A stretch of 64,000 nt of DNA from contig NZ_LMFB01000016.1 of the NCBI RefSeq assembly GCF_001426685.1, positions 40,697 to 104,696 on the forward strand, in the 5' to 3' direction. Shown here in pieces: positions 51,530 through 60,100 of the stretch; positions within the stretch are counted from its first letter, which is position 1, and each line of letters begins with the position of its first letter. This stretch comes from Rhizobium sp. Root483D2. Its GTDB lineage: Bacteria > Pseudomonadota > Alphaproteobacteria > Rhizobiales > Rhizobiaceae. Position numbers and translations under genes: made by a program. The notes beneath the pieces were generated by a model. That model was given only the letters and a program-made list of their open reading frames with translations, was not told where the DNA came from and did no database searches.

Positions 51530-53543
51530 AGTCGCGTGGCACGCGCGTCTCTTCGAAGGTTTTTTCGAAGATCTGCGTCTCCCCTTCGAAGGCTGTCACC
51601 GACGCCGAGGTCAGCCATTCGGTTGCCGTGCAGGCGATCCGCGAGACAGACACGGTCTTCACCGACCAGTTTTCGCGTTTGGCGATGCAGGTCCAGGTCG
51701 AGATACCCGTCATCGACAGCGGATCGTCCGCAGCGATCGTCCAGGTTTCGTCGCGGATGTCCTGCGTGGCAAGGCCGGTATCGGGATGTTCGGTCAGGCC
51801 GCCATCCTCGTAGATATGGTAGTGCGTCTGGCCTGTCGTCATATCGCGCTCGACCCGGCGGCTGGTGCTGCCGGACGTGTGCTCGATATATTTCGGCAGC
51901 GGATCGGGATTGGCAGGCTCCGGCATGGTAATGCGCTTGTGGTCGCCAAGCTTGGGCAGGGCGAGCCCCAGCGAGGCAAGATCGAGCGTCAGGCCCGGAT
52001 CTGACGGAGCGGGCAGGATCATCGGCCAGTAGGCGGTCGAGAGCGACAGCCGGATGCGATGACCGGCGCCGAAACGGTAGCCGCAGGCGTCGAGCACCAG
52101 TTCGACCCTGGTCTTCTTGCCCTTTTCCATCGGCTTCGGTTCGGCATTGCCGTCGCGATGGGCTAGGTTCAAAACACCGAAGGTCACGCGGGTGGCGCTG
52201 CCATCCGGATGGATATCGACGAGGCGGACGGCAAGATTTGCCCAATCGGCATCGCAGGCGAGTTCAACCGTCAGTACCGGCTGGCCGAGATAATCGACGG
52301 CCTGTGTCAGCGGTGCGGTTTCGAAAGTCAGCGAACCGGCATCGTCGATGCGCTGGTCGCCGGCCATTTCGGCGTCGGGCTTCAGGGTGAACCATTCGCC
52401 GGACGCCGTTCCCGTGTCGAGCGGCGATTTCAGATAGGCGTTATGGTCATGGGCGCCGGCGATCGGCATGCCCTCGTTGAGGCTGCCGAACTGATCGATA
52501 TAGAAGGTCTGCATGTCCGGCTGCGACCACGTCTCCTTTGCCACCCAGAAACCGGGATCGGCATTGCGGCGCAACGCTGGCTTCGGACCGTCGAGGATGA
52601 AGGCGCGCATCTGCGGCAGGGCCTCGGCGCCGGTTTCTTCGCCGCGCAGCCAATGGTTCCACCAGGCAATCGCCTCGCCATGGAAATCGGCGCGCGGTTT
52701 CGGCCAGGCGAAATGCGGATATTTGTGCACCCAGGGGCCGATCAGGGCCTTGACCTTGCCGCCCAGACCTTCGGATGCCTTCATCGGCGTGTTGCGGTAC
52801 CCGTCGGCCCAGCCGGCGATGACCATGGCCGGAACCGGAAAGCCTTCGAAATCCTCGCAGATCGAGCCATGTTCCCAAAAGGCGTCACGGCGCTGGTGCT
52901 CAAGCCATTCCTCCATGAAATAGGGCTCGTTTTCCAGCCGCTCCAGCCACATGTCCTTCCATCTGTCGCCGACCAGCGCCGGATCGGGCGAGCGCGACTG
53001 ATAGGCAAGCATGGTTGCAGCCCAGGAGAGCTGCGCGGACAGATGCGTGCCGTTCTTGTAGTGGATGTCGTCATTGTAGCGATCGACGGTGGAGGCAATC
53101 GAGATCACCGCTTTCAGCGCCGGGGGCTTCAGGGCTGCGACCTGCAGGCAGTTGAAGCCGCCCCAGGAAATGCCCATCATGCCGACATTGCCGTTCGACC
53201 AGGGCTGGGCGGCAATCCAGGCGATCAGCTCGCAACCGTCGCTCAATTCGCGCGGCGTGTACTCGCCATCGATGACGCCGTCGCTTTCGCCGGAACCGCG
53301 GATATCGACACGTACGCCGGCAATGCCGGCGGCCGCAAACACCGGGTAAGTGGATTCGTCGCGGGCGTTGGTGCCGCCGCGCTTGCGATAGGGCAGGTAT
53401 TCGAGAACTGCGGGGACCGGGTTTGCGTCAGCGCCATCCGGCATCCAGATGCGGGCGGAAAGCCGGGTGCCATCGGACAGAGTGATCCACTCGTTCTCGA
53501 TCAGGGTAAAGCTGTGTTTCGACATGCTATCCATTTTCGTCAT
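51522..53543 (-). CDS. CocE/NonD-type serine hydrolase (X-Pro-dipeptidyl-peptidase S15 family)
   Basis: The 673-residue enzyme has an alpha/beta hydrolase domain with the nucleophile Ser126 in MGISWGGFN and the catalytic acid expected near WADGYRNTPM. A His follows in IGPWVHKYPH (about 270). The C-terminal jelly-roll domain (PepX_C) runs from about residue 330. Relatives hydrolyse esters or acyl-peptides. It follows the upstream binding-protein gene by 8 bases (start chosen at ATG 53543) and is clearly co-transcribed with it. The pairing suggests a cytoplasmic hydrolase for the imported compound. The substrate is unknown; a cocaine-esterase-like or peptidase specificity cannot be inferred. 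Confidence 0.8.
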   Translation of the reverse strand: MTKMDSMSKHSFTLIENEWITLSDGTRLSARIWMPDGADANPVPAVLEYLPYRKRGGTNARDESTYPVFAAAGIAGVRVDIRGSGESDGVIDGEYTPRELSDGCELIAWIAAQPWSNGNVGMMGISWGGFNCLQVAALKPPALKAVISIASTVDRYNDDIHYKNGTHLSAQLSWAATMLAYQSRSPDPALVGDRWKDMWLERLENEPYFMEEWLEHQRRDAFWEHGSICEDFEGFPVPAMVIAGWADGYRNTPMKASEGLGGKVKALIGPWVHKYPHFAWPKPRADFHGEAIAWWNHWLRGEETGAEALPQMRAFILDGPKPALRRNADPGFWVAKETWSQPDMQTFYIDQFGSLNEGMPIAGAHDHNAYLKSPLDTGTASGEWFTLKPDAEMAGDQRIDDAGSLTFETAPLTQAVDYLGQPVLTVELACDADWANLAVRLVDIHPDGSATRVTFGVLNLAHRDGNAEPKPMEKGKKTRVELVLDACGYRFGAGHRIRLSLSTAYWPMILPAPSDPGLTLDLASLGLALPKLGDHKRITMPEPANPDPLPKYIEHTSGSTSRRVERDMTTGQTHYHIYEDGGLTEHPDTGLATQDIRDETWTIAADDPLSMTGISTWTCIAKRENWSVKTVSVSRIACTATEWLTSASVTAFEGETQIFEKTFEETRVPRDFM

Positions 53544-53551
53544 TCCGCTTT

Positions 53552-55141
53552 TCAATTGTCGAACCAGACGCGGCTTGCCACATAGCCGTTCGAAAGGTCG
53601 TTGCCGATATCATGGACGAAACCCTTCACCGATGTGGAGGCGGCGTTCACATAATCGTTGAAGACGGGCAGGATCAGGCCGCCTTCGTCCCGGACCGTCA
53701 GCGCCATGGTGTGGTAAAGGTCCTTGCGCTTGGTTTCGTCGAGCTCGGAGCGTGCCTGCAGCAGAAGCTTGTCGAAATCCTCGCGCTTGAAACGGGTATC
53801 GTTCCATTCGGCCGTCGAGAGGTAGGAGGTCGAGTAGCGCGAATCTTGCGTCGGACGGCCGCCCCAGTAGGAGGCGCAGAACGGCTGGACGTTCCAGACA
53901 TTCGTCCAGTAACCGTCTTCCGGCTCGCGCTGGACCTCGATCTGGATACCGGCTTTGCGGGCACTTTCCTGAAACAGCACGGCGGCATCGACGGCGCCGG
54001 CAAAGGCGGCGTCGGAGGTGCGCAGCGGGATCGGGCGGTCGTGGCCGGATTTCTTGTAGTGGAAGGCCGCCTTGTCCGGATCGTAAGCGCGCTGTTCGAT
54101 ACCCTCGGGGGCCAGAGCGTAGTTTTCGTTGACCGGATAGTCGTTGCCGATCTTGCCGTAGCCGCCGAGGATGCGGTCGAGAATGGCCTGGCGGTCGATC
54201 GCGTATTTCAGCGCCAGACGCAGGTCGTTATTGTCGAAGGGCGCGGTGTCGCAATGCATCAGGAAGCTGTAGAAACCCTTGCCTGCGGTCTTGAGGATCT
54301 CGACTTTGGGAGCGCGCTTGAGCATTGGCACGGTTTTCGGATCGATATTGTTGATGAAATGCACCTGGCCGGAGGCGAGTGCCGCGACGCGCGCGGTGTT
54401 GTCGTTCATCACGATGATCTCGACACTATCGACGAAACCACGATCGGAGCGCCAGTCGGCAGCGTTCTTTTCGAATGTGGCGCGCAGGCCGGCTTCATAG
54501 CTGGTCAGCTTGTAGGGGCCGGTGCCGACCGTGGAGGTGGGATCGCTGACGCCGCCGCCCGGCTGGATGATCAGGTGGTAGTCGGTCAAGATCAGCGGCA
54601 GGTCGGCATTGCCCTCGGTCAGCGTCAGGACGAGTTCGCCGCCCTTGTCCTCGATCGTCTTGATCGAGCGCATCAGGCCGAGCGCGCCGGATTTCGAGCC
54701 TTCGTCGGCATGGCGCTTCAGGGTGGCGATGACATCGGCCATGGTCAGCGGGCTGCCATCATGGAAGGTAACGCCGCTGCGCAGCTTGAACGTCCACACC
54801 GACGCATCGGGAGACGGCGTCCAGGATTCGGCAAGGGAGGGAAGTGCAGCCCCCGTCTTCGGATCGGACTCCACCAGCGTATCGCCCCAGAGATGGCCGA
54901 TGGTGAACAGGACGGAGCCGCTATAGGTGGCGGGATCAAGAGAATCGGTGGTGGCGCCGCCCTTGAGGCCAAGCTTGAGGTGGCCGCCGCGTTTGGGCTC
55001 CTCAGCCCGCGCCTTGCCTGCGATCAGCGTGCCGGAGAAACCGGCCGCAAGGCCCAGTGCCACGGTGCCGCCGAGGAAGGTCCGGCGGTTGACCTCGTTG
55101 CTGCCGATCAGGCTGTCGGGCTTCTTGGTGACGTCGCGCAT
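53552..55141 (-). CDS. Dpp/Opp-type (family 5) substrate-binding protein, copy 1
   Basis: The 529-residue protein starts at ATG 55141 (AAGGGAACAGC ribosome-binding site) with a twin-arginine-type signal, NRRTFLGGTVALGLAAG. A SBP_bac_5 domain follows: KRGGHLKLGLKGGATTDSLDP, then LAESWTPSPDASVWTFKLRSGVTFHDG, then YDPDKAAFHYKKSGHD. It is a paralogue, of the same length, of the binding protein at 60100-61689. It is followed by the CocE-type hydrolase, and no permease lies next to it, so it presumably feeds the transporter encoded at 56528-60100. The XRE regulator is divergent from it. Tat export, rather than Sec, is inferred from the RR motif. Confidence 0.85.
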   Translation of the reverse strand: MRDVTKKPDSLIGSNEVNRRTFLGGTVALGLAAGFSGTLIAGKARAEEPKRGGHLKLGLKGGATTDSLDPATYSGSVLFTIGHLWGDTLVESDPKTGAALPSLAESWTPSPDASVWTFKLRSGVTFHDGSPLTMADVIATLKRHADEGSKSGALGLMRSIKTIEDKGGELVLTLTEGNADLPLILTDYHLIIQPGGGVSDPTSTVGTGPYKLTSYEAGLRATFEKNAADWRSDRGFVDSVEIIVMNDNTARVAALASGQVHFINNIDPKTVPMLKRAPKVEILKTAGKGFYSFLMHCDTAPFDNNDLRLALKYAIDRQAILDRILGGYGKIGNDYPVNENYALAPEGIEQRAYDPDKAAFHYKKSGHDRPIPLRTSDAAFAGAVDAAVLFQESARKAGIQIEVQREPEDGYWTNVWNVQPFCASYWGGRPTQDSRYSTSYLSTAEWNDTRFKREDFDKLLLQARSELDETKRKDLYHTMALTVRDEGGLILPVFNDYVNAASTSVKGFVHDIGNDLSNGYVASRVWFDN

Positions 55142-55207
55142 TTGCTGTTCCCTTTGAGGCTGGTTTTCGTCCGGGAGCGTAGCGCGAATAGCGGACTGTA
55201 CAATTTC

Positions 55208-55240
55208 GCGACTTGACGCTGGTTGACGCGACTTTACGCT
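55208..55240. promoter_or_regulatory. Two 13-base direct repeats 20 bases apart in the divergent promoter region
   Basis: GCGACTTGACGCT (55208-55220) and GCGACTTTACGCT (55228-55240) differ at one base and repeat with a 20-base period, about two helical turns. They lie between the binding-protein gene (start 55141) and the XRE gene (start 55268). They are likely operator half-sites for the XRE regulator. Confidence 0.5.
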
Positions 55241-55267
55241 AGGGTGACTTGCTAATGGAGCTGTCCC

Positions 55268-56062
55268 TTGCCCGAGATCGATGCCTTTACCGAAAATCTG
55301 CGCTTTGCCTGCGCCACGCGGCCATCGATTTCGCAGATCTGCCGGGAGATCGGCATCAACCGCCAGCAGTTCAACCGCTATATTTCCGGCGAGGCGCGGC
55401 CATCGGCGCACAATCTTTCCCGCATCGCCGCCTTCTTCGGCGTCGGTTCGCAGGACTTCTTTCTGGCCGCGGCCGCCTTCCAGACACGCATGACGCGCCC
55501 GGATCAGCGCAGGGTCGATGGCGGACTGTTGCTGGAAGGGCTTCCTGGCGATCTGCCGTCGCTTCGAAGGCATCTGGGTTATTATCAGACCTACCATCTT
55601 TCGCCCTCCTGGCCGGGGCTGGTCGTCTGTTCCTGTGCAAGGCTGATGGAAGACAACGGTTCGGTTCAGGTCAAATCGATCGAGCGCATCCGCGACGCGG
55701 CCCATGAGATCCGGCAATATTCGAAATATATCGGGCTGGCGGCCTATCTGCGAAACCGCATCTTCATCACCGAGCGCAGCGTCAGCCGGCAGCCGATGAT
55801 GTCGCAGACCATCCTGGTGCCGTTCGAGGTGCACCAGCGGGTCTATCTGCGCGGGGTGACGATGGGGGTTTCCTGGCGCAAGGAAAACCTGCCTTATGCT
55901 TCGCGTGTCATCTGGCGCTACCTGGGGACCAATCCCGACAAGCGGCAGGTCTTGTCCCGCTGCGGCGTGCTGCCGGAACATTCGCGGCAATTGCCGGCAA
56001 CCGTGCGCGGCTATCTCGAAGCACCGCCGTTCAGCATCCTGTCGGTTCCGGAGAATTTCTAA
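55268..56062 (+). CDS. XRE family transcriptional regulator
   Basis: The 264-residue protein begins with a Cro/C1-type helix-turn-helix (ISQICREIGINRQQFNRYIS, then RPSAHNLSRIAAFFGV). A large C-terminal domain with VPFEVHQRVYLRGVTMGVSWRKENLPYASRVIWRYLG has no family I recognise, probably a sensory domain. Translation begins at a TTG with GGAG eight bases upstream. It is divergent from the Dpp-type binding-protein/hydrolase genes, so it is the likely regulator of these genes. The paired repeats in the gap support this. Confidence 0.8.
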   Translation: MPEIDAFTENLRFACATRPSISQICREIGINRQQFNRYISGEARPSAHNLSRIAAFFGVGSQDFFLAAAAFQTRMTRPDQRRVDGGLLLEGLPGDLPSLRRHLGYYQTYHLSPSWPGLVVCSCARLMEDNGSVQVKSIERIRDAAHEIRQYSKYIGLAAYLRNRIFITERSVSRQPMMSQTILVPFEVHQRVYLRGVTMGVSWRKENLPYASRVIWRYLGTNPDKRQVLSRCGVLPEHSRQLPATVRGYLEAPPFSILSVPENF

Positions 56063-56125
56063 GCCTTCGCATTGGCGTGCGTTTCAGCATAGAGTTTGGG
56101 CGATCGAAGTGGAGAGGAGCTCAGG

Positions 56126-56467
56126 ATGTCGAGGGCCGTTATTGCCGGATGGGTGCTGCTTGGCTTTTCCGCTATGCCGGGTCTTGCCGAAGATGCACCA
56201 GCTTCGCCGCTGGCCGGCTGCGCATTGTCGGGTGCGTCCAGCGTCTTCATCGGCGGTGCGCCGGCTTTGAGATTATCGGACGTAGTCAATTGCCCGGCCG
56301 ATCTCTACGAAGTCGTTCCGGGCATTATGATCGAAGGGCAACCGCTTGTCCGCGTTCGTTCGGGATCATCTGAAAAAGCCGATTGCGCCGCCAAGGGCGA
56401 GATGACGGTGACGGCGAACGGCCAGCCGATGCAGCGGCTCGGCGATGTCAGTTGCACCACGAAATGA
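56126..56467 (+). CDS. Small exported protein with PAAR-like repeats
   Basis: From the ATG at 56126 (AGGAGCTCAGG) the protein has 113 residues. A signal peptide (SRAVIAGWVLLGFSAMPGLA) precedes three related segments, FIGGAPALRLSD, MIEGQPLVRVRSG and ANGQPMQRLGDVSC. Each resembles the beta-hairpin unit of PAAR-domain proteins, and four cysteines may pair. True PAAR proteins cap type VI secretion spikes and lack Sec signals, so this exported, single-gene version is unusual. No VgrG or other T6SS gene is in the window. Function unknown; the likeness is a pattern-level observation. Confidence 0.5.
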   Translation: MSRAVIAGWVLLGFSAMPGLAEDAPASPLAGCALSGASSVFIGGAPALRLSDVVNCPADLYEVVPGIMIEGQPLVRVRSGSSEKADCAAKGEMTVTANGQPMQRLGDVSCTTK

Positions 56468-56484
56468 CCGGCTGATCGCCGTTT

Positions 56485-56520
56485 CTTCCCTTCGCGGATG
56501 CGCGAAGGGAAGGGGGTTTT
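56485..56520 (+). terminator. Terminator after the PAAR-like gene
   Basis: CTTCCCTTCGCG pairs with CGCGAAGGGAAG around GATG, followed by GGGGTTTTCG. It lies about 18 bases past the stop codon and could also help end the convergent ABC operon. Confidence 0.7.
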
Positions 56521-56527
56521 CGTTTCG

Positions 56528-58177
56528 TCAGTTGCCGGCGCTTGCCATCCGGCGGGTGGTCAGGACTTTTTCCAGCCAGCCGATTTCCATCTCCGGAACC
56601 GATTTCAACAACAGGTCGGTATAGTCGTCGAACGGTGGCGAGAGCACTTTCGACTTCGGCCCGAAGCGCACGAGTTTGCCGCGATGCATGACGGCGACGG
56701 AGTCTGCAATCGCCCGGACGATGGCGATGTCATGGGTGATAAAGACATAGGAAACAGCGGTTTCCTCCTGCAGCCTCAGAAGAAGATTCAAGATGCCTTC
56801 AGCCACCAGCGGGTCGAGCGCCGAGGTCGGCTCGTCGCAGAGGATCAGTTCCGGTTTTGCCGCCAGCGCCCTTGCGATCGCCACGCGCTGCTTCTGGCCA
56901 CCCGAAAGTTCGGCCGGATAGCGGTCGAGGAAACGGTCGCCCATTTCGATCTGGTCGAGCAGCTGTTTCACCCGCTCCGTCTTCTTCGCCCCATGTAGGC
57001 CATAGTAGAAGGAGATCGGACGGCCGATGATGTCGCGCACCGTCTGGCGCGGGTTCATCGCGGTGTCGGCCATCTGGTAGATCATCTGCACCCGGCGAAG
57101 CTCTTCCTTGGTGCGGCTTCTCAGCGCCTTTGGAAGCTCCTTGCCATCGAAGGTGATCGTGCCCTCTGAAGGCGGCAGGAGGCCGGTGATGACGCGCGCC
57201 AGCGTCGACTTGCCGGAGCCGCTTTCCCCGACGATCGCCAGCGTCTGGCCCTTGGGCAGATGCATGGAGACGTCGTGCAGCACCTTGAAGCCATTGGCGT
57301 AACCGGCGCTTATATGCTCGATCTTCAAAAGCGTGTTGGTCTGGTCACGGGCCTCCTCGCGCTTGGTCTGGCGGACACTGACGAGCGCGCGGGTATAGTC
57401 CTCGTTGGGGGCCTCGATGATCTGCTTGGTCGTGCCGTATTCGATGGTCTTGCCGTGGCGCAGCACCATGATGTCGTCGGAAATCTGGGCGACGACGGCA
57501 AGGTCATGGGTGATGTAAAGAGCCGCCGTATGCGTCTCCTCGATCGCGTGCTTGATGGCGGCCAGCACATCGATCTGTGTGGTGACGTCAAGTGCCGTGG
57601 TCGGCTCGTCGAAGACAATCAGTTCCGGGTTGGGGCAGAGCGCCATGGCGGTCATGGCGCGTTGCAGCTGGCCGCCGGAGACCTGATGCGGATAGCGGTC
57701 GCCGAAGGTTTCGGGATTGGGCAGGCCGAGCACCTGGAACAGATAAAGCGCCCGCTTTTCCGCTTCCGGCCGGGTCATGATCTTGTGGCGCAGGGCCGCC
57801 TCGATCACCTGTTCGCCAAGCTTGTGGGCCGGATTGAAGGCGGCTGCCGCCGATTGCGCGACATAGCAGACCTTGCAGCCGCGGATGGTGCGCACGCCGT
57901 CGCGGCCAAGCGTCAGGATGTCCTTGCCGTTGAGCAGCACCTGACCGCCGGTAATGGCGGCACCGCCGCGGCCATAGGCGAGCGCAGACAGGCCGATGGT
58001 GGACTTGCCGGCACCGCTTTCGCCGATCAGTCCGAGCACCTTGCCCTTCTCGACATCGAAGGAGACGTTTTCGACCAGGGTCACGGTTTTGGGCGGCTCG
58101 CCCGGCGGATAGCTGGTTGCTTCTATCTTGAGATTCTTGACAGACAGCAGACCATGATTGGGCAAAGATTCAGGCAT
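56528..58177 (-). CDS. Fused Dpp/Opp-type ABC ATPase (DppD-DppF tandem)
   Basis: The 549-residue protein carries two complete ATPase domains. The first has GESGAGKST (about 53-61), VSGGQLQRAMTAMAL and LIVFDEPTTALD. The second has GESGSGKST (about 320), LSGGQKQRVAIARAL and LILCDEPTSALD. In most oligopeptide importers these are two separate proteins, DppD and DppF; fusion is common in Rhizobiales. It powers the DppBC permeases encoded just upstream. It overlaps the DppC gene end by 8 bases. The signature of the first half (VSGGQ) is slightly degenerate, as is common in such asymmetric pairs. Confidence 0.88.
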   Translation of the reverse strand: MPESLPNHGLLSVKNLKIEATSYPPGEPPKTVTLVENVSFDVEKGKVLGLIGESGAGKSTIGLSALAYGRGGAAITGGQVLLNGKDILTLGRDGVRTIRGCKVCYVAQSAAAAFNPAHKLGEQVIEAALRHKIMTRPEAEKRALYLFQVLGLPNPETFGDRYPHQVSGGQLQRAMTAMALCPNPELIVFDEPTTALDVTTQIDVLAAIKHAIEETHTAALYITHDLAVVAQISDDIMVLRHGKTIEYGTTKQIIEAPNEDYTRALVSVRQTKREEARDQTNTLLKIEHISAGYANGFKVLHDVSMHLPKGQTLAIVGESGSGKSTLARVITGLLPPSEGTITFDGKELPKALRSRTKEELRRVQMIYQMADTAMNPRQTVRDIIGRPISFYYGLHGAKKTERVKQLLDQIEMGDRFLDRYPAELSGGQKQRVAIARALAAKPELILCDEPTSALDPLVAEGILNLLLRLQEETAVSYVFITHDIAIVRAIADSVAVMHRGKLVRFGPKSKVLSPPFDDYTDLLLKSVPEMEIGWLEKVLTTRRMASAGN

Positions 58178-58997
58178 CGCCGCGCCCTCCCTTGAGGCTC
58201 GAGGTACGCTTCATCAGCCAGTCGACGACAAGATTGACGCAGATGGCAAGACCGGCGATGGCGCCGCCCGGCACAAGGGCTGCCGAGATGCCGAAGATGA
58301 TGCCGTCCTTGTTGTCCTTGACCATGCCGCCCCAGTCGGCGGCCGGCGGCTGGATGCCGAGGCCGAGGAAGGAGAGGGTGGAGAGAAACAGGATGGAAAA
58401 GGCAAAGCGCAGGCCGAATTCCGCCAGAAGCGGTGAGAGCGTGTTGGGCAGGATTTCCCGGAAGATGATCCAGCGCGTGCCTTCGCCGCGAAGCCGCGCC
58501 GCCTCGACGAATTCCATGACCGCCACATCCAGCGCCACGGCCCGGCCGATGCGGAAGACGCGGGTACTGTCGAGGATGGCCATGACGAGGATCAGGATCC
58601 ACAGCTGCTGCGGCAGCACGGCGAGCACGACCAGCGCAAAGATCAGCGTCGGGATTGCCATCATCAGATCGTTGAAGCGCGAGAATATCTGATCGACGAG
58701 GCCGCCGGTGACGGCTGCCGTGAACGACAGGAGCATGCCGAGCGAAAACGAGATGACGGTGGCCGCAAGGGCGACAAAGATCGTGGTTCGCGCGCCAAAA
58801 ATCAGGCGGGACAAAAGGTCCCGGCCGAGATTGTCGGTGCCGAGCAGGAAGTCGCCGCCCATTGGAAGCCAGATATCGCCGACGACATCGCGTTCGCCGA
58901 ACGGCGCGATCCAGGGCGCGAAGATGGCGCAGAACAGGGCCACGGCAATGCCGATCAGCCCGACCCAGGCGCTGAGGGGAATGGAGCTCAATCTCAT
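58170..58997 (-). CDS. DppC-type ABC permease
   Basis: The 275-residue permease has an N-terminal helix (AWVGLIGIAVALFCAIFAPW), a FLLGTDNLGRDLLSRLIFGART loop typical of DppC/OppC, and the EAA-type loop EAARLRGEGTRWIIFREILP. It pairs with the DppB-type protein upstream, overlapping its gene by 4 bases (ATGA). Confidence 0.88.
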   Translation of the reverse strand: MRLSSIPLSAWVGLIGIAVALFCAIFAPWIAPFGERDVVGDIWLPMGGDFLLGTDNLGRDLLSRLIFGARTTIFVALAATVISFSLGMLLSFTAAVTGGLVDQIFSRFNDLMMAIPTLIFALVVLAVLPQQLWILILVMAILDSTRVFRIGRAVALDVAVMEFVEAARLRGEGTRWIIFREILPNTLSPLLAEFGLRFAFSILFLSTLSFLGLGIQPPAADWGGMVKDNKDGIIFGISAALVPGGAIAGLAICVNLVVDWLMKRTSSLKGGRGDA

Positions 58998-60100
58998 CGT
59001 GGATGCCTCAATCTCGGATTGGCGAGGATGGCGAGAATATCCGCAGCCATGTTGAGGAAAATGTAGAAGGCGGCAAAGATCAGGCCGCAGGCCTGCACCA
59101 CCGGCATATCGCGCACCGTGACCGCATCGACCATGTACTGGCCCATGCCCGGATAGACGAACACCACTTCCACCACGACGACACCGACCACGAGATAGGC
59201 GAGGTTGAGTGCAATGACATTGATGACGGGGGCGACGGCGTTGGGCGCGGCGTGCCTGGCAATGATGCGGAAGGCGCTGAGCCCCTTCAGTTCCGCCGTC
59301 TCGACATAGGCGGATGCCATGACGTTGAGGATGGCGGCGCGGGTCATGCGCATCATATGGGCGAGAACGACCAGCACCAGCGTTGCCACCGGCAGGGCGA
59401 TGGCCGAGAGCCGCTCTCCGAAGGTCATGCCGTCATAGACGGTGGCAGGGAAGGTTGCGACCCCCATCTGCACCGCAAAGAACAGAATGAGCAGATAGCC
59501 GACAAAGAATTCTGGCAACGAGATCGCCGCGAGCGAGATCACGTTGATGATCTTGTCAGGCAGCCGGTTTCGATATTGCACGGCGAGCATGCCAAGCCCG
59601 ACCGCCAGCGGAACCGAGATGATCGCGGCGAAGAAGGCGAGAAACAGCGAGTTGCCAAGCCGGTTGCCGATCTGCTCGCTGACGGAATTGCGGCTTGCCC
59701 AGGATTTCCCGAAATCGCCCTGCAATGCGTTGCCAAGCCAACTGACATAGCGTTCCGTCACCGGACGGTCGAGGCCGAGATCCTTGCGGATGTTTTCCAC
59801 GGCCTGCGGCGTTGCCGACTGACCGAGATAGGTCGTGGCAAAGTCACCGGGCAGCGCTTCGACGCCGCCGAAGATCATCAGCGACACGGCAAAAAGGAGA
59901 CCAACGCTGAGACCCAGCCGCTGGAGGATGAGCGCCGCCAAAGGGCGGCGAAAGGTGAAACGGCGCCAGAACGTGCCGGTGACGGCCCCGGTTGGGGGCG
60001 TCACCATGGTTCCGGAAACGGATGCCTGCTGCGAGAGGCCTTCGCCTCCCGCAGCAGTTCCCGTTGTGTGCGCCGGACCCGTGACCGGTCCGCCCGCCAT
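58994..60100 (-). CDS. DppB-type ABC permease with an extended N-terminus
   Basis: The 368-residue permease shows the DppB pattern LILQRLGLSVGLLFAVSLMIFGGVEALPGD, the EAA-like loop ETAELKGLSAFRIIARHAAP and YPGMGQYMVDAVTVRD near the end. About 50 residues precede the first membrane helix, rich in Gly, Thr and Pro, longer than in usual DppB proteins. The ATG at 60100 overlaps the stop of the binding-protein gene by 1 base (TGATG), so I accept the long start. A downstream ATG at residue 32 could also be used. Confidence 0.85.
   Translation of the reverse strand: MAGGPVTGPAHTTGTAAGGEGLSQQASVSGTMVTPPTGAVTGTFWRRFTFRRPLAALILQRLGLSVGLLFAVSLMIFGGVEALPGDFATTYLGQSATPQAVENIRKDLGLDRPVTERYVSWLGNALQGDFGKSWASRNSVSEQIGNRLGNSLFLAFFAAIISVPLAVGLGMLAVQYRNRLPDKIINVISLAAISLPEFFVGYLLILFFAVQMGVATFPATVYDGMTFGERLSAIALPVATLVLVVLAHMMRMTRAAILNVMASAYVETAELKGLSAFRIIARHAAPNAVAPVINVIALNLAYLVVGVVVVEVVFVYPGMGQYMVDAVTVRDMPVVQACGLIFAAFYIFLNMAADILAILANPRLRHPR

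Noticed and set aside
56126-56467. Type VI secretion system component
   Set aside because: The protein has a Sec signal peptide and no VgrG, Hcp, Tss or effector gene is in the window.
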